From contig NZ_FMZO01000008.1 in assembly GCF_900101395.1 (NCBI RefSeq), forward strand, positions 179,587 through 243,586: a stretch of 64,000 nt of DNA, in the 5' to 3' direction. Source of the DNA: Niabella drilacis. GTDB taxonomy: Bacteria > Bacteroidota > Bacteroidia > Chitinophagales > Chitinophagaceae. Shown here piece by piece: positions 9,601 to 16,943 of the stretch. The translations under genes and the position numbers were made by a program. The notes below the pieces were generated by a model that was not told the origin of the DNA, did no database searches, and saw nothing but the letters and a program-made list of their open reading frames with translations. Position 1 is the first letter of the stretch. Each line of letters begins with the position of its first letter.

Positions 9601-11745
9601 ATGGTCTATTACTGGAGAGTTGCAGATACTCCACCAGCAAATGAAGAACCACATTGGAACTATGCGTCATTTATTTATACGAACGGAACCCAGGAAGGCG
9701 CTAGCCAGTCTCATTACCATCAGTTGTTGGAATCCGATTTTTCGGGAATTCAGCTGGCTGCCGATCGCCGATATTATTTTGATTCTACACTTTCTTCAAT
9801 TGGTGTAAACACAGGAATGTACCCGGCTAACGGACAAACTACTGCCTGGCAGCTGACTGTTGCAGATGTTATTACCCAAAGAGGATTATTATCTCCGGTT
9901 CAGGGAGAAACGATTCGTTTCTATGTGGTGAACAATAGGAATATGAAAGTGATAGAAAATGAAGATCTAGGTAGCTCAGGAAGATATGGTAGCAGAAGAC
10001 CTATTGGTGTTAATGGAACGGTTACTCCCACCTTTTTTGAATTTGATTTAACGACCATTAATGGACGAAATAGTGCAATGAATTTCGTTGATTCTATACC
10101 TGCAGAGTACTATATTGTTTTGGCAAATAGTTCGGTTGAGTCTAATTCATTACCCGGAATCTGGATGGGGGATACATTATTCAATGGGGCCGGCAAGTCG
10201 TTGTACCACAAATTAAAAGCGCTTGGTTTTGCGCATATTGATGAAATCAATAAAACCTCCAAATACGTTTTCTTTTTTCAAAATAAAACAGGAAAGGTTA
10301 TCGGGGAAGCCTTTAGCCAACAACCAGGAGAGATCGTTTCTCAGACGGTCCGGGTAAAAACCCTGAATGCGTCAGGAGTCATCAGTTCTCCTATATTTGG
10401 ACCTGCTAAGAAATGGCAGTCATTAATATGGGAAGGAACGAGCCAGGACAGCCCTAATTCAGATAATGTCAAACTGGAGGTTGTTGGTATTGATAAAGAT
10501 GGAAAGGGGGTATCATTAATGAATGATATTGCGCCAGTCAAAAGCGTTGTGGATATTTCTGCAATTGATGCCCGTTTATACCCGGGCTTAAGGTTTATAT
10601 TACATATTTCTGATACTGTAAATTATACTCCTTACCAGCTTAAGGACCTGAAAGTGTACTATACTCCTGTTCCAGAAGGGACTATCGCACCAGGCTTGTA
10701 CTTTTCAGCAAAAGATACCCTTGATCCGGGAGAACCATTAAATCTTGGGATCGCGTTTAAAAATGTGAGCAATTCTGCTTTTGATAGTGTGAATGTAAAG
10801 CTTAGTATCCGGAACCAAAATAACATTGAGACAGTTATTCCGGTTTTGAAGCAAAAACAACTCTTAGCGGGTGATACAATTAAACTGATCGTTCCTCTGG
10901 ATACGAAAAAGTTCCTGGGAAAGAACACGGTTTTTTTGGAGTTTAATCCTAATAATGCGCCGTTAGAACAATATCATTTTAATAACTTCTTTTATAAAGA
11001 TATTTATGTTAGGAGTGATTCTGTCAACCCATATATCGATGTGACGTTTGATGGAACCCATATCCTAAACAAGGATATTGTTTCTGCCAAACCGGATATC
11101 CTGGTAAAACTGACAGATGATGCCAAGTGGCTGCTGCTGGATAACCCGGACCTGATAAAAGTGCAATTGATTGATAAGACCAGAGATATTACATATAATT
11201 ACAAAGTAGGTACAGATACGCTTCGGTTTACCCCGGCCGGCCAGAGCGACGGAAATATGGCTATGATGAATTTTAAACCGCATATGGATGACGGGGACTA
11301 TGAGTTGGCTATTGCTGCAAAGGATAAGAGTGGCAATGCATCCGGCCAGGTGCAGTATCGCGTTGGGTTCCAGGTGATCAATAAGCCGATGATCTCCAAT
11401 ATGCTGAATTATCCCAATCCGTTTACAACAGCTACTGCTTTCGTGTTTACTCTGACAGGTTCTGAAGTGCCCCAGAATATCCGGATCCAGATTCTTACGA
11501 TCACGGGTAAAATCGTAAGAGAGATCACGCAGGCGGAATTAGGACCATTGCGTATTGGAAGAAATATTACGGAGTTCAGATGGGATGGAACGGACCAATA
11601 CGGACAAAAGGTTGCCAACGGGGTATACCTGTACCGGGTTATTACAAACCTGAACGGGAAGTCGCTGGAAAAATACAAGGCAAAGGATGACAATACGGAT
11701 AAGTACTTCAATAAAGGTTATGGCAAGATGTATTTTATGCGGTAG
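6694..11745 (+). CDS. Long PorU-type T9SS sortase (PorU2-like, peptidase C25)
   Basis: A secreted 1683-residue gingipain-fold (C25) protein. I chose the ATG at 6694 because it gives a clean signal peptide (MKKLLTIGLLIFSIAAGAQQ); the longer frame runs back into the preceding gene. The catalytic His is residue 639 (YFGHSSATT) and the Cys is residue 669 (MMGCNVGDIFG). Beyond the peptidase lie Ig-like/CARDB-like domains (residues about 800-930 and 1330-1440). The C-terminus contains a FlgD/T9SS-type domain with NYPNPFTT and GKIVREI. It is about 500 residues longer than classical PorU, matching the long PorU2 form. It probably cleaves T9SS C-terminal signals and attaches cargo to the cell surface. 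It is co-transcribed with the PorV/PorQ gene upstream and an acyltransferase 2 nt downstream. Confidence 0.87.
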   Translation: MKKLLTIGLLIFSIAAGAQQFGNEWIDYSKTYYKFKIAANGLYRIPAATLAAANLGTVDAAHFQLWRNGVEVPLYTSSGSGALGAGGYIEFWGQMNDGKVDNALYRLPEQQLSDAKSLFTDSSAYFLTVNPAGGNKRLSIVSANIPAGATPEPYFIYRADTSFSEQIHLGRPEGSGTGILYVASIEEGEGWASADISEGQSRSFQRNLYAYTGTGAPDATVQMNVAGNNAATRKAQLTVNGNLVFDQPLVNFDYAKLSRTMPAGMLTGGAEGFVITNAATVSSRMRVASVGVTYARKFDFGGAANFAFTLPARSSGYYLEISNFNFSGGAPVLYDKANGRRYAVDATNPLLLKVFLPAAGQTQDLVLVSQAAANIRQVSALESRTFVNYSTAQNQGNYLMITNSALLSGGDGSRPVDDYRDYRASAAGGGYNAKIYLVDQLTDQFAYGIQYHPLLVRNFLRFARSKFSQQPGQAFLIGKGVSYVSSRVYPTNELAPQLAQLNLVPTFGYPASDVLLAAEGSSSQPLTPIGRLSVVNGNEISVYLEKIKQYEQHLASTPPGIDESAWKKAVIHIVGASDQSTQDLLGSLLGLHQKIIEDTLSGMNVENIIPSTVNQGQQLTERLANRINNGASLLTYFGHSSATTLGFNMEDPASYSNSGKYPVFNMMGCNVGDIFGYSTSRLSTLETVSEKYVLAKDRGSIGMMAGTSLGYISTLDIYNTRFYTLLAQKDYGKTLGELMVHAIAEVYKRPSGENDFLQRAQCEEYTLNGDPAIRLYQFDKPDYAVEDASVSIAPSFISVAETNFTVKARINNLGKAINKAVIVELRRTLPDGSSSVFKRDTLSPIHFADSLQYTIPIDPVKHKGQNKITISIDPENTIAELNKGNNVIVKDVYIYQDEIRPVYPYDYAIVNKQNIVFAASTADPFAQAKQYIMELDTTRLFNSPAKIILNKTIVGGLVEFQPSVTFQNDMVYYWRVADTPPANEEPHWNYASFIYTNGTQEGASQSHYHQLLESDFSGIQLAADRRYYFDSTLSSIGVNTGMYPANGQTTAWQLTVADVITQRGLLSPVQGETIRFYVVNNRNMKVIENEDLGSSGRYGSRRPIGVNGTVTPTFFEFDLTTINGRNSAMNFVDSIPAEYYIVLANSSVESNSLPGIWMGDTLFNGAGKSLYHKLKALGFAHIDEINKTSKYVFFFQNKTGKVIGEAFSQQPGEIVSQTVRVKTLNASGVISSPIFGPAKKWQSLIWEGTSQDSPNSDNVKLEVVGIDKDGKGVSLMNDIAPVKSVVDISAIDARLYPGLRFILHISDTVNYTPYQLKDLKVYYTPVPEGTIAPGLYFSAKDTLDPGEPLNLGIAFKNVSNSAFDSVNVKLSIRNQNNIETVIPVLKQKQLLAGDTIKLIVPLDTKKFLGKNTVFLEFNPNNAPLEQYHFNNFFYKDIYVRSDSVNPYIDVTFDGTHILNKDIVSAKPDILVKLTDDAKWLLLDNPDLIKVQLIDKTRDITYNYKVGTDTLRFTPAGQSDGNMAMMNFKPHMDDGDYELAIAAKDKSGNASGQVQYRVGFQVINKPMISNMLNYPNPFTTATAFVFTLTGSEVPQNIRIQILTITGKIVREITQAELGPLRIGRNITEFRWDGTDQYGQKVANGVYLYRVITNLNGKSLEKYKAKDDNTDKYFNKGYGKMYFMR

Positions 11746-11747
11746 AT

Positions 11748-12848
11748 ATGGCCAGTATATCTAAATCGATTTATTTCCCGCAGCTTGATGTGTTAAGGGG
11801 GATCGCTTTTCTGTTGATTTTCTTTTTTCATGCGTGGCATCCCGAAAATGGAAGCCAGGAGGGGATTTCTTTCCTGTCTTTTTTGCACACGCAGTTTTGG
11901 ATGGGGATTGAGATCTTTTTTATCCTCTCGTCATTTTTGCTTACACTATTGGGGCTATATGAATATGAAGCTACCGGCAGGTTTTCTTTGCTGAAATTTT
12001 TTACCCGCCGGGTGCTGCGAATATGGCCACTCTATTTTGCTTTTTTGGCTGTTGCTTTTTTCGTTTTAAAACCGGTATCTACACATTTTGGAGATCGGCT
12101 CACTTTGCCGGCCCCACTGTTTTATGTGCTGTTTATTTCCAATTTTTATGCTCCAGACCATGTCTTTTTTCTTCGGATATTGTGGTCCATTTCTGTGGAA
12201 GAACAATTTTATGTGATCCTAGGGTTCGCCCTGAAACTACTCCATAGAAAACTATCGATTATTTTTGTAATTTTGCTTTTCACTGGTGTGGGATTTATTC
12301 TTTTCAGTTTTCATGAAAAGAAGAGTTCTTATTTTAGTACGCTCAATTACTTCCTTGATTTTTCGGTGGGTGGTCTTACCGCAATTGTATATAAACGTTT
12401 CAAATGTAAAATTGGTAATTTCTTTGATAGGCTACCATCGCTCTGGCTCAATGTTTTCTATTGCTATATTCCTTTTCAGCTTGTATTGTTTTATATGGTT
12501 AACAGCAACCAGGGTGATTTTTATCTGAATTTTTCTAACAGATGCTTAATTGTTATTTATACAGGATTGTTTATTCTCGAACGATTAAGTAATAAGAGAA
12601 GGTGGGTATTATTCAGTGTGGGACGCAGGTTTTTAATATTTACGGGAAAGATATCGTACGGACTATATGTATTTCATGGTCTGGCTATTTCTATTACGAG
12701 CATTTTTATAGTTAAACTTTTAGCCTGTCAGAACAACGTCATATTAATTTTGATTAGCCTTTGCATAACTTACACACTGGCAGTGTTAAGCTTCTACTTT
12801 TTTGAGGCCTATTTTTTAAGATTGAAATCTCGAATAAAAAGTGGGTAA
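11748..12848 (+). CDS. Membrane acyltransferase, family 3 (OafA-like)
   Basis: A 366-residue multi-pass inner membrane protein. The opening FPQLDVLRGIAFLLIFFFHAWHP carries the Arg and His of acyltransferase family 3, followed by TRRVLRIWPLYF and WSISVEEQFY, both family hallmarks. About ten hydrophobic segments follow. These enzymes transfer acetyl or other acyl groups to surface sugars. The start codon lies 2 nt after the sortase stop codon, so the two genes are almost certainly cotranscribed and translationally coupled. The DNA is visibly more AT-rich than the flanking genes, which suggests later acquisition. A role in decorating the glycan used for cargo attachment is an inference from the pairing. 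Confidence 0.85.
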   Translation: MASISKSIYFPQLDVLRGIAFLLIFFFHAWHPENGSQEGISFLSFLHTQFWMGIEIFFILSSFLLTLLGLYEYEATGRFSLLKFFTRRVLRIWPLYFAFLAVAFFVLKPVSTHFGDRLTLPAPLFYVLFISNFYAPDHVFFLRILWSISVEEQFYVILGFALKLLHRKLSIIFVILLFTGVGFILFSFHEKKSSYFSTLNYFLDFSVGGLTAIVYKRFKCKIGNFFDRLPSLWLNVFYCYIPFQLVLFYMVNSNQGDFYLNFSNRCLIVIYTGLFILERLSNKRRWVLFSVGRRFLIFTGKISYGLYVFHGLAISITSIFIVKLLACQNNVILILISLCITYTLAVLSFYFFEAYFLRLKSRIKSG

Positions 12849-12875
12849 CTTATATGCTGAGATTTATATGACGTA

Positions 12876-13463
12876 TTAATCCAATGTTCGGCTCCTCAAA
12901 ATATACTTGCCGATCACATCAAACTCGAGGTTAACGGCGGCTCCTTTTTGCAATTGCCCCATATTGGTATGGGCCAGGGTGTAGGGGATGATAGCAACAG
13001 TAAAAGTTGTTCCGGTTACATCAAATACTGTAAGGCTGATGCCGTTCAGGCTGATGGATCCTTTTTCGATCACCATCGGGGCAAATTTCCGGTCAAATTC
13101 GATAGTGTATTCCGTGCTGCCCTCCCTGGGTACTATATCCCTGCAAATGGCCTTGCCGTCTACATGTCCCTGCACAATATGCCCGTCAAGACGGCCATTC
13201 ATCAACATACAACGCTCCAGGTTTACAAGGGTGCCCGCCTGCCAGTGGCCCAGGTTGCTTACCTCCAGCGTTTCTGCTATGGCGGTAACCTGGTGCCGGT
13301 CTTCTTCAACGGCTTCTACGGTAAGACATACTCCGTTGTGACTGATGCTCTGATCCACTTTCAGCTCTTTTGAAACCGTGCTCCCGATCCAGAATGTGAT
13401 ATTTTTGCCGTTCTCATGCCGGGAAATAACCGTTCCCATCGCTTCAATGATTCCTGTAAACAT
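12876..13463 (-). CDS. ribE: Riboflavin synthase, alpha subunit
   Basis: A 195-residue enzyme that dismutates two 6,7-dimethyl-8-ribityllumazine molecules to riboflavin. It has two tandem lumazine-binding domains. The N-terminal MFTGIIEAMGTV is diagnostic, HNGVCLTVEAV marks domain 1, GHIVQGHVDG marks the domain junction, and LNGISLTVFDV marks domain 2. The length is typical. It is transcribed away from rpsU and shares the intergenic region 13464-13587 with the rpsU promoter. No FMN riboswitch consensus is seen in that space. Confidence 0.95.
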   Translation of the reverse strand: MFTGIIEAMGTVISRHENGKNITFWIGSTVSKELKVDQSISHNGVCLTVEAVEEDRHQVTAIAETLEVSNLGHWQAGTLVNLERCMLMNGRLDGHIVQGHVDGKAICRDIVPREGSTEYTIEFDRKFAPMVIEKGSISLNGISLTVFDVTGTTFTVAIIPYTLAHTNMGQLQKGAAVNLEFDVIGKYILRSRTLD

Positions 13464-13499
13464 GCTTCAAATTTCCGGGAAGAAATTTGAAATTTAATA

Positions 13500-13531
13500 T
13501 TTGATAGTTGATATTTTTTTTCCTATTTTTG
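13500..13531 (+). promoter_or_regulatory. Bacteroidota-type promoter of rpsU
   Basis: TTTG at 13500-13503 and TATTTTTG at 13524-13531 with a 20-nt spacer match the Bacteroidota housekeeping consensus (TTTG, 19-21 nt, TAnnTTTG) exactly. Transcription should start a few bases downstream, giving a leader of about 50 nt. Confidence 0.8.
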
Positions 13532-13566
13532 CATCCCGGTAAATAAGATCGGAATTAAAAACGACC

Positions 13567-13577
13567 GAAAGGAGGTA
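13567..13577 (+). promoter_or_regulatory. Strong Shine-Dalgarno sequence of rpsU
   Basis: GAAAGGAGGTA is fully complementary to the 3' end of 16S rRNA; the GGAGG ends 12 nt before the ATG. Almost no other start in the window has such a site. In Flavobacterium, bS21 takes part in hiding the anti-SD, and rpsU keeps a strong SD for feedback control. The same logic is inferred here. Confidence 0.85.
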
Positions 13578-13587
13578 TAAATATTTT

Positions 13588-13785
13588 ATGTTAATTATTG
13601 ATTCTAAAGACTGCGAAAACATTGACAAGGCTTTAAAGAAGTACAAGAAGAAATTCGAAAAGTCAAAGACTTTGTTGCAATTGCGTGAACGTCAGCATTT
13701 TACAAAGCCTTCTGTGAAGAGCCGTGGCCAGCGTTTAAAAGCAATTTACAAGCAGCAGATCGCCAGCGGTAAAATAGAATTATAA
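13588..13785 (+). CDS. rpsU: 30S ribosomal protein bS21
   Basis: A 65-residue basic protein (MLIIDSKDCENIDKALKKYK...) with the typical bS21 pattern KKFEKSKTLLQLRERQHF and a Lys/Arg-rich C-terminus. It sits on the 30S platform next to the anti-SD. In Bacteroidota ribosomes it helps sequester the anti-SD. The gene has its own promoter (13500-13531), an unusually perfect SD (13567-13577) and its own terminator (13815-13841). The order rpsU, xerC, hpf is a known Bacteroidota neighbourhood. Confidence 0.96.
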   Translation: MLIIDSKDCENIDKALKKYKKKFEKSKTLLQLRERQHFTKPSVKSRGQRLKAIYKQQIASGKIEL

Positions 13786-13814
13786 AATAGCTGATATTTT
13801 ATATAATATTGTAA

Positions 13815-13841
13815 CCTCGGGAGTTTTCCTGAGGTTTTTTT
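13815..13841 (+). terminator. Intrinsic terminator touching the xerC start codon
   Basis: CCTCGGGA (13815-13822), loop GTTT, TCCTGAGG (13827-13834), then seven T's ending at 13841. The ATG of the next gene begins at 13842. Expression of xerC from the rpsU promoter therefore depends on read-through. Confidence 0.85.
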
Positions 13842-14747
13842 ATGCCTGAACTTTTACCCGATCATATTGAATCGTTTACCCGCTACCTGAGGTTCGAAAA
13901 AAGGTATTCCCAACATACAGTAACGGCGTACTCCACAGATCTGCGGGAGTTTTGCATTTTTATCAGCGAAACTTACGGTAAATTGCCGCTGGGCGCGGTA
14001 GATTTTGGTTGTGTCCGGAGCTGGCTGGCGGATTTAATGGGAGCAGGGATCACACCCAGGAGCATCAACCGGAAGATCTCCACCCTGAAATCCTTTTTTA
14101 AATACCATATAAAGATGGGGGTAATCGGGGAAAATCCCATGTTCCGGGTTGTTGCTCCCAAAACCAGCAAGCGGCTGCCCAGTTTTGTGAATGAGCAGGA
14201 CATGAAGAGCCTGAACGAAACGCTTGTACTGGCAACGGAAGACTGGAAAAGCCTGAATGCAAAAATGCTCATCCAGCTTTTTTACGGAACGGGGATGCGT
14301 TTAAGTGAACTTATCCAGCTGAAAGGAAGCCAGGTGGACAGCTCCCGTGGGCAGGTTAAGGTATTGGGGAAAGGCAATAAAGAGCGGGTGCTGCCCCTCG
14401 ATCCGGCCCTGATCAGCTCAATAAAAGAATATGATGCAGCGAAGCGGCAACAGTTTACCGATCTGCCCGATGAATTGCTGGTAACCGAAAAGGGCAAGAA
14501 GCTTTATCCTAAATATGCATACCTGCTGGTGAGGAAATATCTTTCTACGATTACCACACTGGATAAAAAAAGCCCGCATGTGCTCCGGCATACCTTTGCC
14601 ACTCACTTAATGAATAATGGTGCGGAGATAAAGGCTGTAAAGGACCTGCTGGGGCATGCCAGCCTTGCCGCCACCCAGGTGTATACCCATAATTCCATTG
14701 AAAAACTGAAAGAAGAATACCGGAAGGCACATCCGAAAGCAGGCTGA
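13842..14747 (+). CDS. xerC: Tyrosine recombinase, XerC/XerD type
   Basis: A 301-residue site-specific recombinase with an N-terminal SAM-like core-binding domain (residues 5-95) and a C-terminal catalytic domain. All catalytic residues are visible: Arg153 (GTGMRLSEL), Lys177 (GKGNK), His246 and Arg249 (HVLRHTFATH), His272 (LLGHASL) and nucleophile Tyr281 (VYTHNSI). The size and placement between rpsU and hpf match the chromosomal Xer recombinase that resolves chromosome dimers in Bacteroidota. XerC and XerD cannot be told apart from one gene, so the symbol is positional. The ATG directly follows the T-tract of the rpsU terminator; no SD or separate promoter is seen. Confidence 0.88.
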   Translation: MPELLPDHIESFTRYLRFEKRYSQHTVTAYSTDLREFCIFISETYGKLPLGAVDFGCVRSWLADLMGAGITPRSINRKISTLKSFFKYHIKMGVIGENPMFRVVAPKTSKRLPSFVNEQDMKSLNETLVLATEDWKSLNAKMLIQLFYGTGMRLSELIQLKGSQVDSSRGQVKVLGKGNKERVLPLDPALISSIKEYDAAKRQQFTDLPDELLVTEKGKKLYPKYAYLLVRKYLSTITTLDKKSPHVLRHTFATHLMNNGAEIKAVKDLLGHASLAATQVYTHNSIEKLKEEYRKAHPKAG

Positions 14748-14798
14748 AAAGCCCCCCCGGGAAAAGCAGTTAAATTCTCTTAAAAATTAGCATTTAAT

Positions 14799-14831
14799 TT
14801 TGGGAATCGATATCTTTTTTACCTAACTTTA
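14799..14831 (+). promoter_or_regulatory. Probable promoter of hpf
   Basis: TTTG at 14799-14802 and TAACTTTA at 14824-14831, spacer 21 nt. One mismatch from TAnnTTTG. It lies 65 bp before the hpf start, in the gap after xerC. Confidence 0.55.
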
Positions 14832-14896
14832 GGCTAAAGAGTTTTAGGTCTTTGACATAGGAAAATATCGATTATTCACTTTTAAATTCAACGATC

Positions 14897-15196
14897 ATGA
14901 ATGTGAACATTCAAACCGTTAATTTTAACGCAGATAGGAAGTTGATTGAATCAATCAACCACAAAATGGAAAAATTAGCTACCTTCCAGGATCGCATTAT
15001 TGGTACGGATGTCTATTTGAAACTAGATAATATCGTACACAACATTAAAGACAAGATAGTAGAGATCAGGGTGCAGGTGCCGCGGCACAGTTTTTTTGTA
15101 AAAACCACCAGCAAATCTTTTGAAGAGTCGTTCGAAAATGCATTTGATTCATTAGTAAACCAGGTAAAAAGACGTAAAGAAAAATTGATCGCATAG
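14897..15196 (+). CDS. hpf: Ribosome hibernation promoting factor, short form
   Basis: A 99-residue HPF/RaiA-family protein (MNVNIQTVNFNADRKLIESI...) with the beta-alpha-beta-beta-beta-alpha pattern and the basic C-terminal helix VNQVKRRKEKLIA. It binds the 30S A and P sites of idle ribosomes. The long-form dimerisation domain is absent, as expected for the Bacteroidota short form. It probably has its own promoter at 14799-14831 and ends at a strong terminator at 15245. Placement after rpsU and xerC is conserved in the phylum. Confidence 0.93.
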   Translation: MNVNIQTVNFNADRKLIESINHKMEKLATFQDRIIGTDVYLKLDNIVHNIKDKIVEIRVQVPRHSFFVKTTSKSFEESFENAFDSLVNQVKRRKEKLIA

Positions 15197-15244
15197 ATCA
15201 TATAACTTATAAAAGAAAATAATTTAATTATCCAATATTTGTTC

Positions 15245-15283
15245 AGCCCCGCTACGGAAAACCGTAGCGGGGCTTTTATTTTT
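15245..15283 (+). terminator. Intrinsic terminator after hpf
   Basis: A 13-bp perfect stem: AGCCCCGCTACGG (15245-15257), loop AAAA, CCGTAGCGGGGCT (15262-15274), then TTTATTTTT. Confidence 0.95.
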
Positions 15284-15498
15284 CAGGAGGGGCTGATAAT
15301 AACAAATGATTAACCCCGCCCGGTGCTGCTATTCTGAAGAAAAGCCCTCTTAATAACGATACATGAGTTGATTACGTATTATAAACTACAGAATGTTAGT
15401 TATTTAAGCATTATTTTTTGCTCTTTTTAGGATAGTTTGGCACAGTTTTATATTATATCAAATAGATTTTTAATTCGGACTTTTAAAACGTATCTACT

Positions 15499-16041
15499 AT
15501 GATGAAGAAAATTATACCATTTGCAGTTATTGCTATTATGATATTGGCGGTAGCCTGCCGCAATACGAAGAAAGAAGACAGCACAGGCGCTATACCGGTG
15601 CAGGACACGTTGGGCCTGGCAGAGTACCAGAAATGGAAAATGGAAAATGAAGTACGCAACCGTTTGCAGCAGGAGCAGCAGATGGAAAATACCGCGGCAC
15701 CGGCAGCAGCTGCCCGTTCATCCGCTTCAAGTTCCCGGAGCAGCTCCAGAAGCAGCAGCAGCCGGGGCACTACATACAGGAGCGGGGGTGGAGATGGAAA
15801 TTATGAATCCGGATCCTCCGGTACTGTAGCCCAGGCGCCCGCTCCCCAGAAACGGAAGGGAATGAGCCATACCGCTAAAGGAGCAATTGTAGGAGCCGCG
15901 TCCGGCGCCATTATCGGTGCAGTGGCTAACCGCAAGAACCGTTTGGGTGGTGGTGTTGTCGGAGGTGTTATCGGGGCTGCAACGGGCGCCGGGGTAGGTG
16001 CTATTGTTGATAAAAAACAGCGGCAACGCGACGGCTATTAA
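15499..16041 (+). CDS. Lipoprotein with Ser-rich linker and glycine-zipper domain
   Basis: A 180-residue predicted lipoprotein. The signal peptide ends in the lipobox AVAC (Cys20). Residues 35-60 are Gln/Glu-rich and helical. Residues 70-95 are a low-complexity Ser/Arg linker. Residues 125-165 (GAIVGAASGAIIGAVA and GGVVGGVIGAATGAGVG) form a glycine-zipper motif like YMGG/OmpA-linker proteins, which can insert in or pack against membranes. The tail is basic (KKQRQRDGY). Its job is unknown. An ATG one codon downstream is an equal candidate start. It is followed by a GC-rich hairpin terminator at 16062. Confidence 0.8.
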   Translation: MMKKIIPFAVIAIMILAVACRNTKKEDSTGAIPVQDTLGLAEYQKWKMENEVRNRLQQEQQMENTAAPAAAARSSASSSRSSSRSSSSRGTTYRSGGGDGNYESGSSGTVAQAPAPQKRKGMSHTAKGAIVGAASGAIIGAVANRKNRLGGGVVGGVIGAATGAGVGAIVDKKQRQRDGY

Positions 16042-16061
16042 AGGTCTTTCATAATATTAAG

Positions 16062-16092
16062 GAACGGTCCGGGGCGTTTATCCGGACCGTTC
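16062..16092 (+). terminator. Hairpin terminator
   Basis: GAACGGTCCGG (16062-16072) pairs with CCGGACCGTTC (16082-16092), an 11-bp perfect stem with a nine-base loop, just after the glycine-zipper lipoprotein. The T-tail is weak. Confidence 0.7.
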
Positions 16093-16164
16093 TATGTATG
16101 ATACATTGTTGGCAGAGTATTTGTTTTATTAAGCTATTATTAATCCTGGAAAATAATTTAGAGC

Positions 16165-16749
16165 ATGAAAAAAACATTAGGTTTTGTATTGGGTATCACC
16201 CTGCTGGCTGCGTGTAACAGCTCCGAGACACAGTCTTCGGAAAATACCGCCGATTCATCCGCTGCTGCTTTGGTTACTGTGGATACCAATGCGGTTGCAC
16301 CTGTTGAAACGATCCGGTACAATGAAGGAGATGTGATACTGAAAGAAGGGAAGGTACTGGTGTATACCAACGGGAACTGGGTGGTTGCCGATAAGGAGGT
16401 TAAACTGGACAACGGCATTATTATTACTCCCGATGGTACTGTAAAAAGCAAAGAAGGGAAGGTTGTGGTACTGGAAGAAGGGGAATATATAAGCAAGTCG
16501 GGCAATTTCTTTGACCGTACCGGTCAGGCTGTTGAAAATGCCTGGGATAAAACAAAAGAAGGCGTGTCGAGGGGAGCCGGGGCTACCAAAGATGCAGCGC
16601 AAAAAGCGGCGGAAGCAACAAAAGAAGGAGTAGACAAGGGTGTGGAAGCTACCAAAGATGCAGCACAGAAAACCGGCGAGGCTATCAAGAAAGGCGCAAA
16701 AAAAGTAGGAGACAAGACCAAAGAGGTGATAGAAGATATTAAAAAATAG
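16165..16749 (+). CDS. Lipoprotein with DUF6799-like domain and LEA-like repeats
   Basis: A 194-residue lipoprotein with signal peptide and lipobox LAAC (Cys17). Residues about 50-110 resemble the DUF6799 family: alternating short strands such as EGDVILKEGKVLVYTNG and NGIIITPDGTVKSKEGK. Residues 120-194 are an amphipathic, Lys/Glu/Ala-rich helix with an 11/22-residue period (ATKDAAQKAAEATKEGVDKG), like LEA or apolipoprotein helices. The function is unknown; similar helices stabilise membranes or proteins under stress. It resembles two other lipoproteins in this window (22510-22899 and 22971-23369) in its C-terminal part. Confidence 0.8.
   Translation: MKKTLGFVLGITLLAACNSSETQSSENTADSSAAALVTVDTNAVAPVETIRYNEGDVILKEGKVLVYTNGNWVVADKEVKLDNGIIITPDGTVKSKEGKVVVLEEGEYISKSGNFFDRTGQAVENAWDKTKEGVSRGAGATKDAAQKAAEATKEGVDKGVEATKDAAQKTGEAIKKGAKKVGDKTKEVIEDIKK
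16582..16664 (+). repeat. 66-bp-period coding repeat in the LEA-like helix
   Basis: GCTACCAAAGATGCAGC occurs at 16582-16598 and again at 16648-16664, exactly 66 bp (22 codons) apart. The helix therefore grew by an in-frame duplication. Confidence 0.75.
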
Positions 16750-16781
16750 CCGTCATAAGTCTTTTCGATTATGTTTTGATC

Positions 16782-16810
16782 AGGGGGCCGGGGAACCGGT
16801 CCCTTTCTTT
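16782..16810 (+). terminator. Probable intrinsic terminator
   Basis: AGGGGGCCGG pairs with CCGGTCCCT around the loop GGAA (one bulged G), followed by TTCTTTT. It lies 33 bp after the lipoprotein stop. Confidence 0.65.
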
Positions 16811-16943
16811 TGTACTAAAAGAAAAAAAATATGAAATAATTAAACGCGGAATGTAGAAATGGCCCCTGGTCTGTAAATTAAGCTTCGGTCGGTTTCTCCC
16901 GGTTCCCGGGATTTTAAATTCAGAATATTCGATTTCATACTTT

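Noticed and set aside
13464..13587. FMN riboswitch for ribE
   Set aside because: No RFN-element consensus blocks can be found on the minus strand; the space is filled by the rpsU promoter and leader.
15284..15498. tRNA genes expected after hpf in many Bacteroidota
   Set aside because: No cloverleaf or TTCGA-type T-loop is visible; the region is AT-rich leader for the next lipoprotein.
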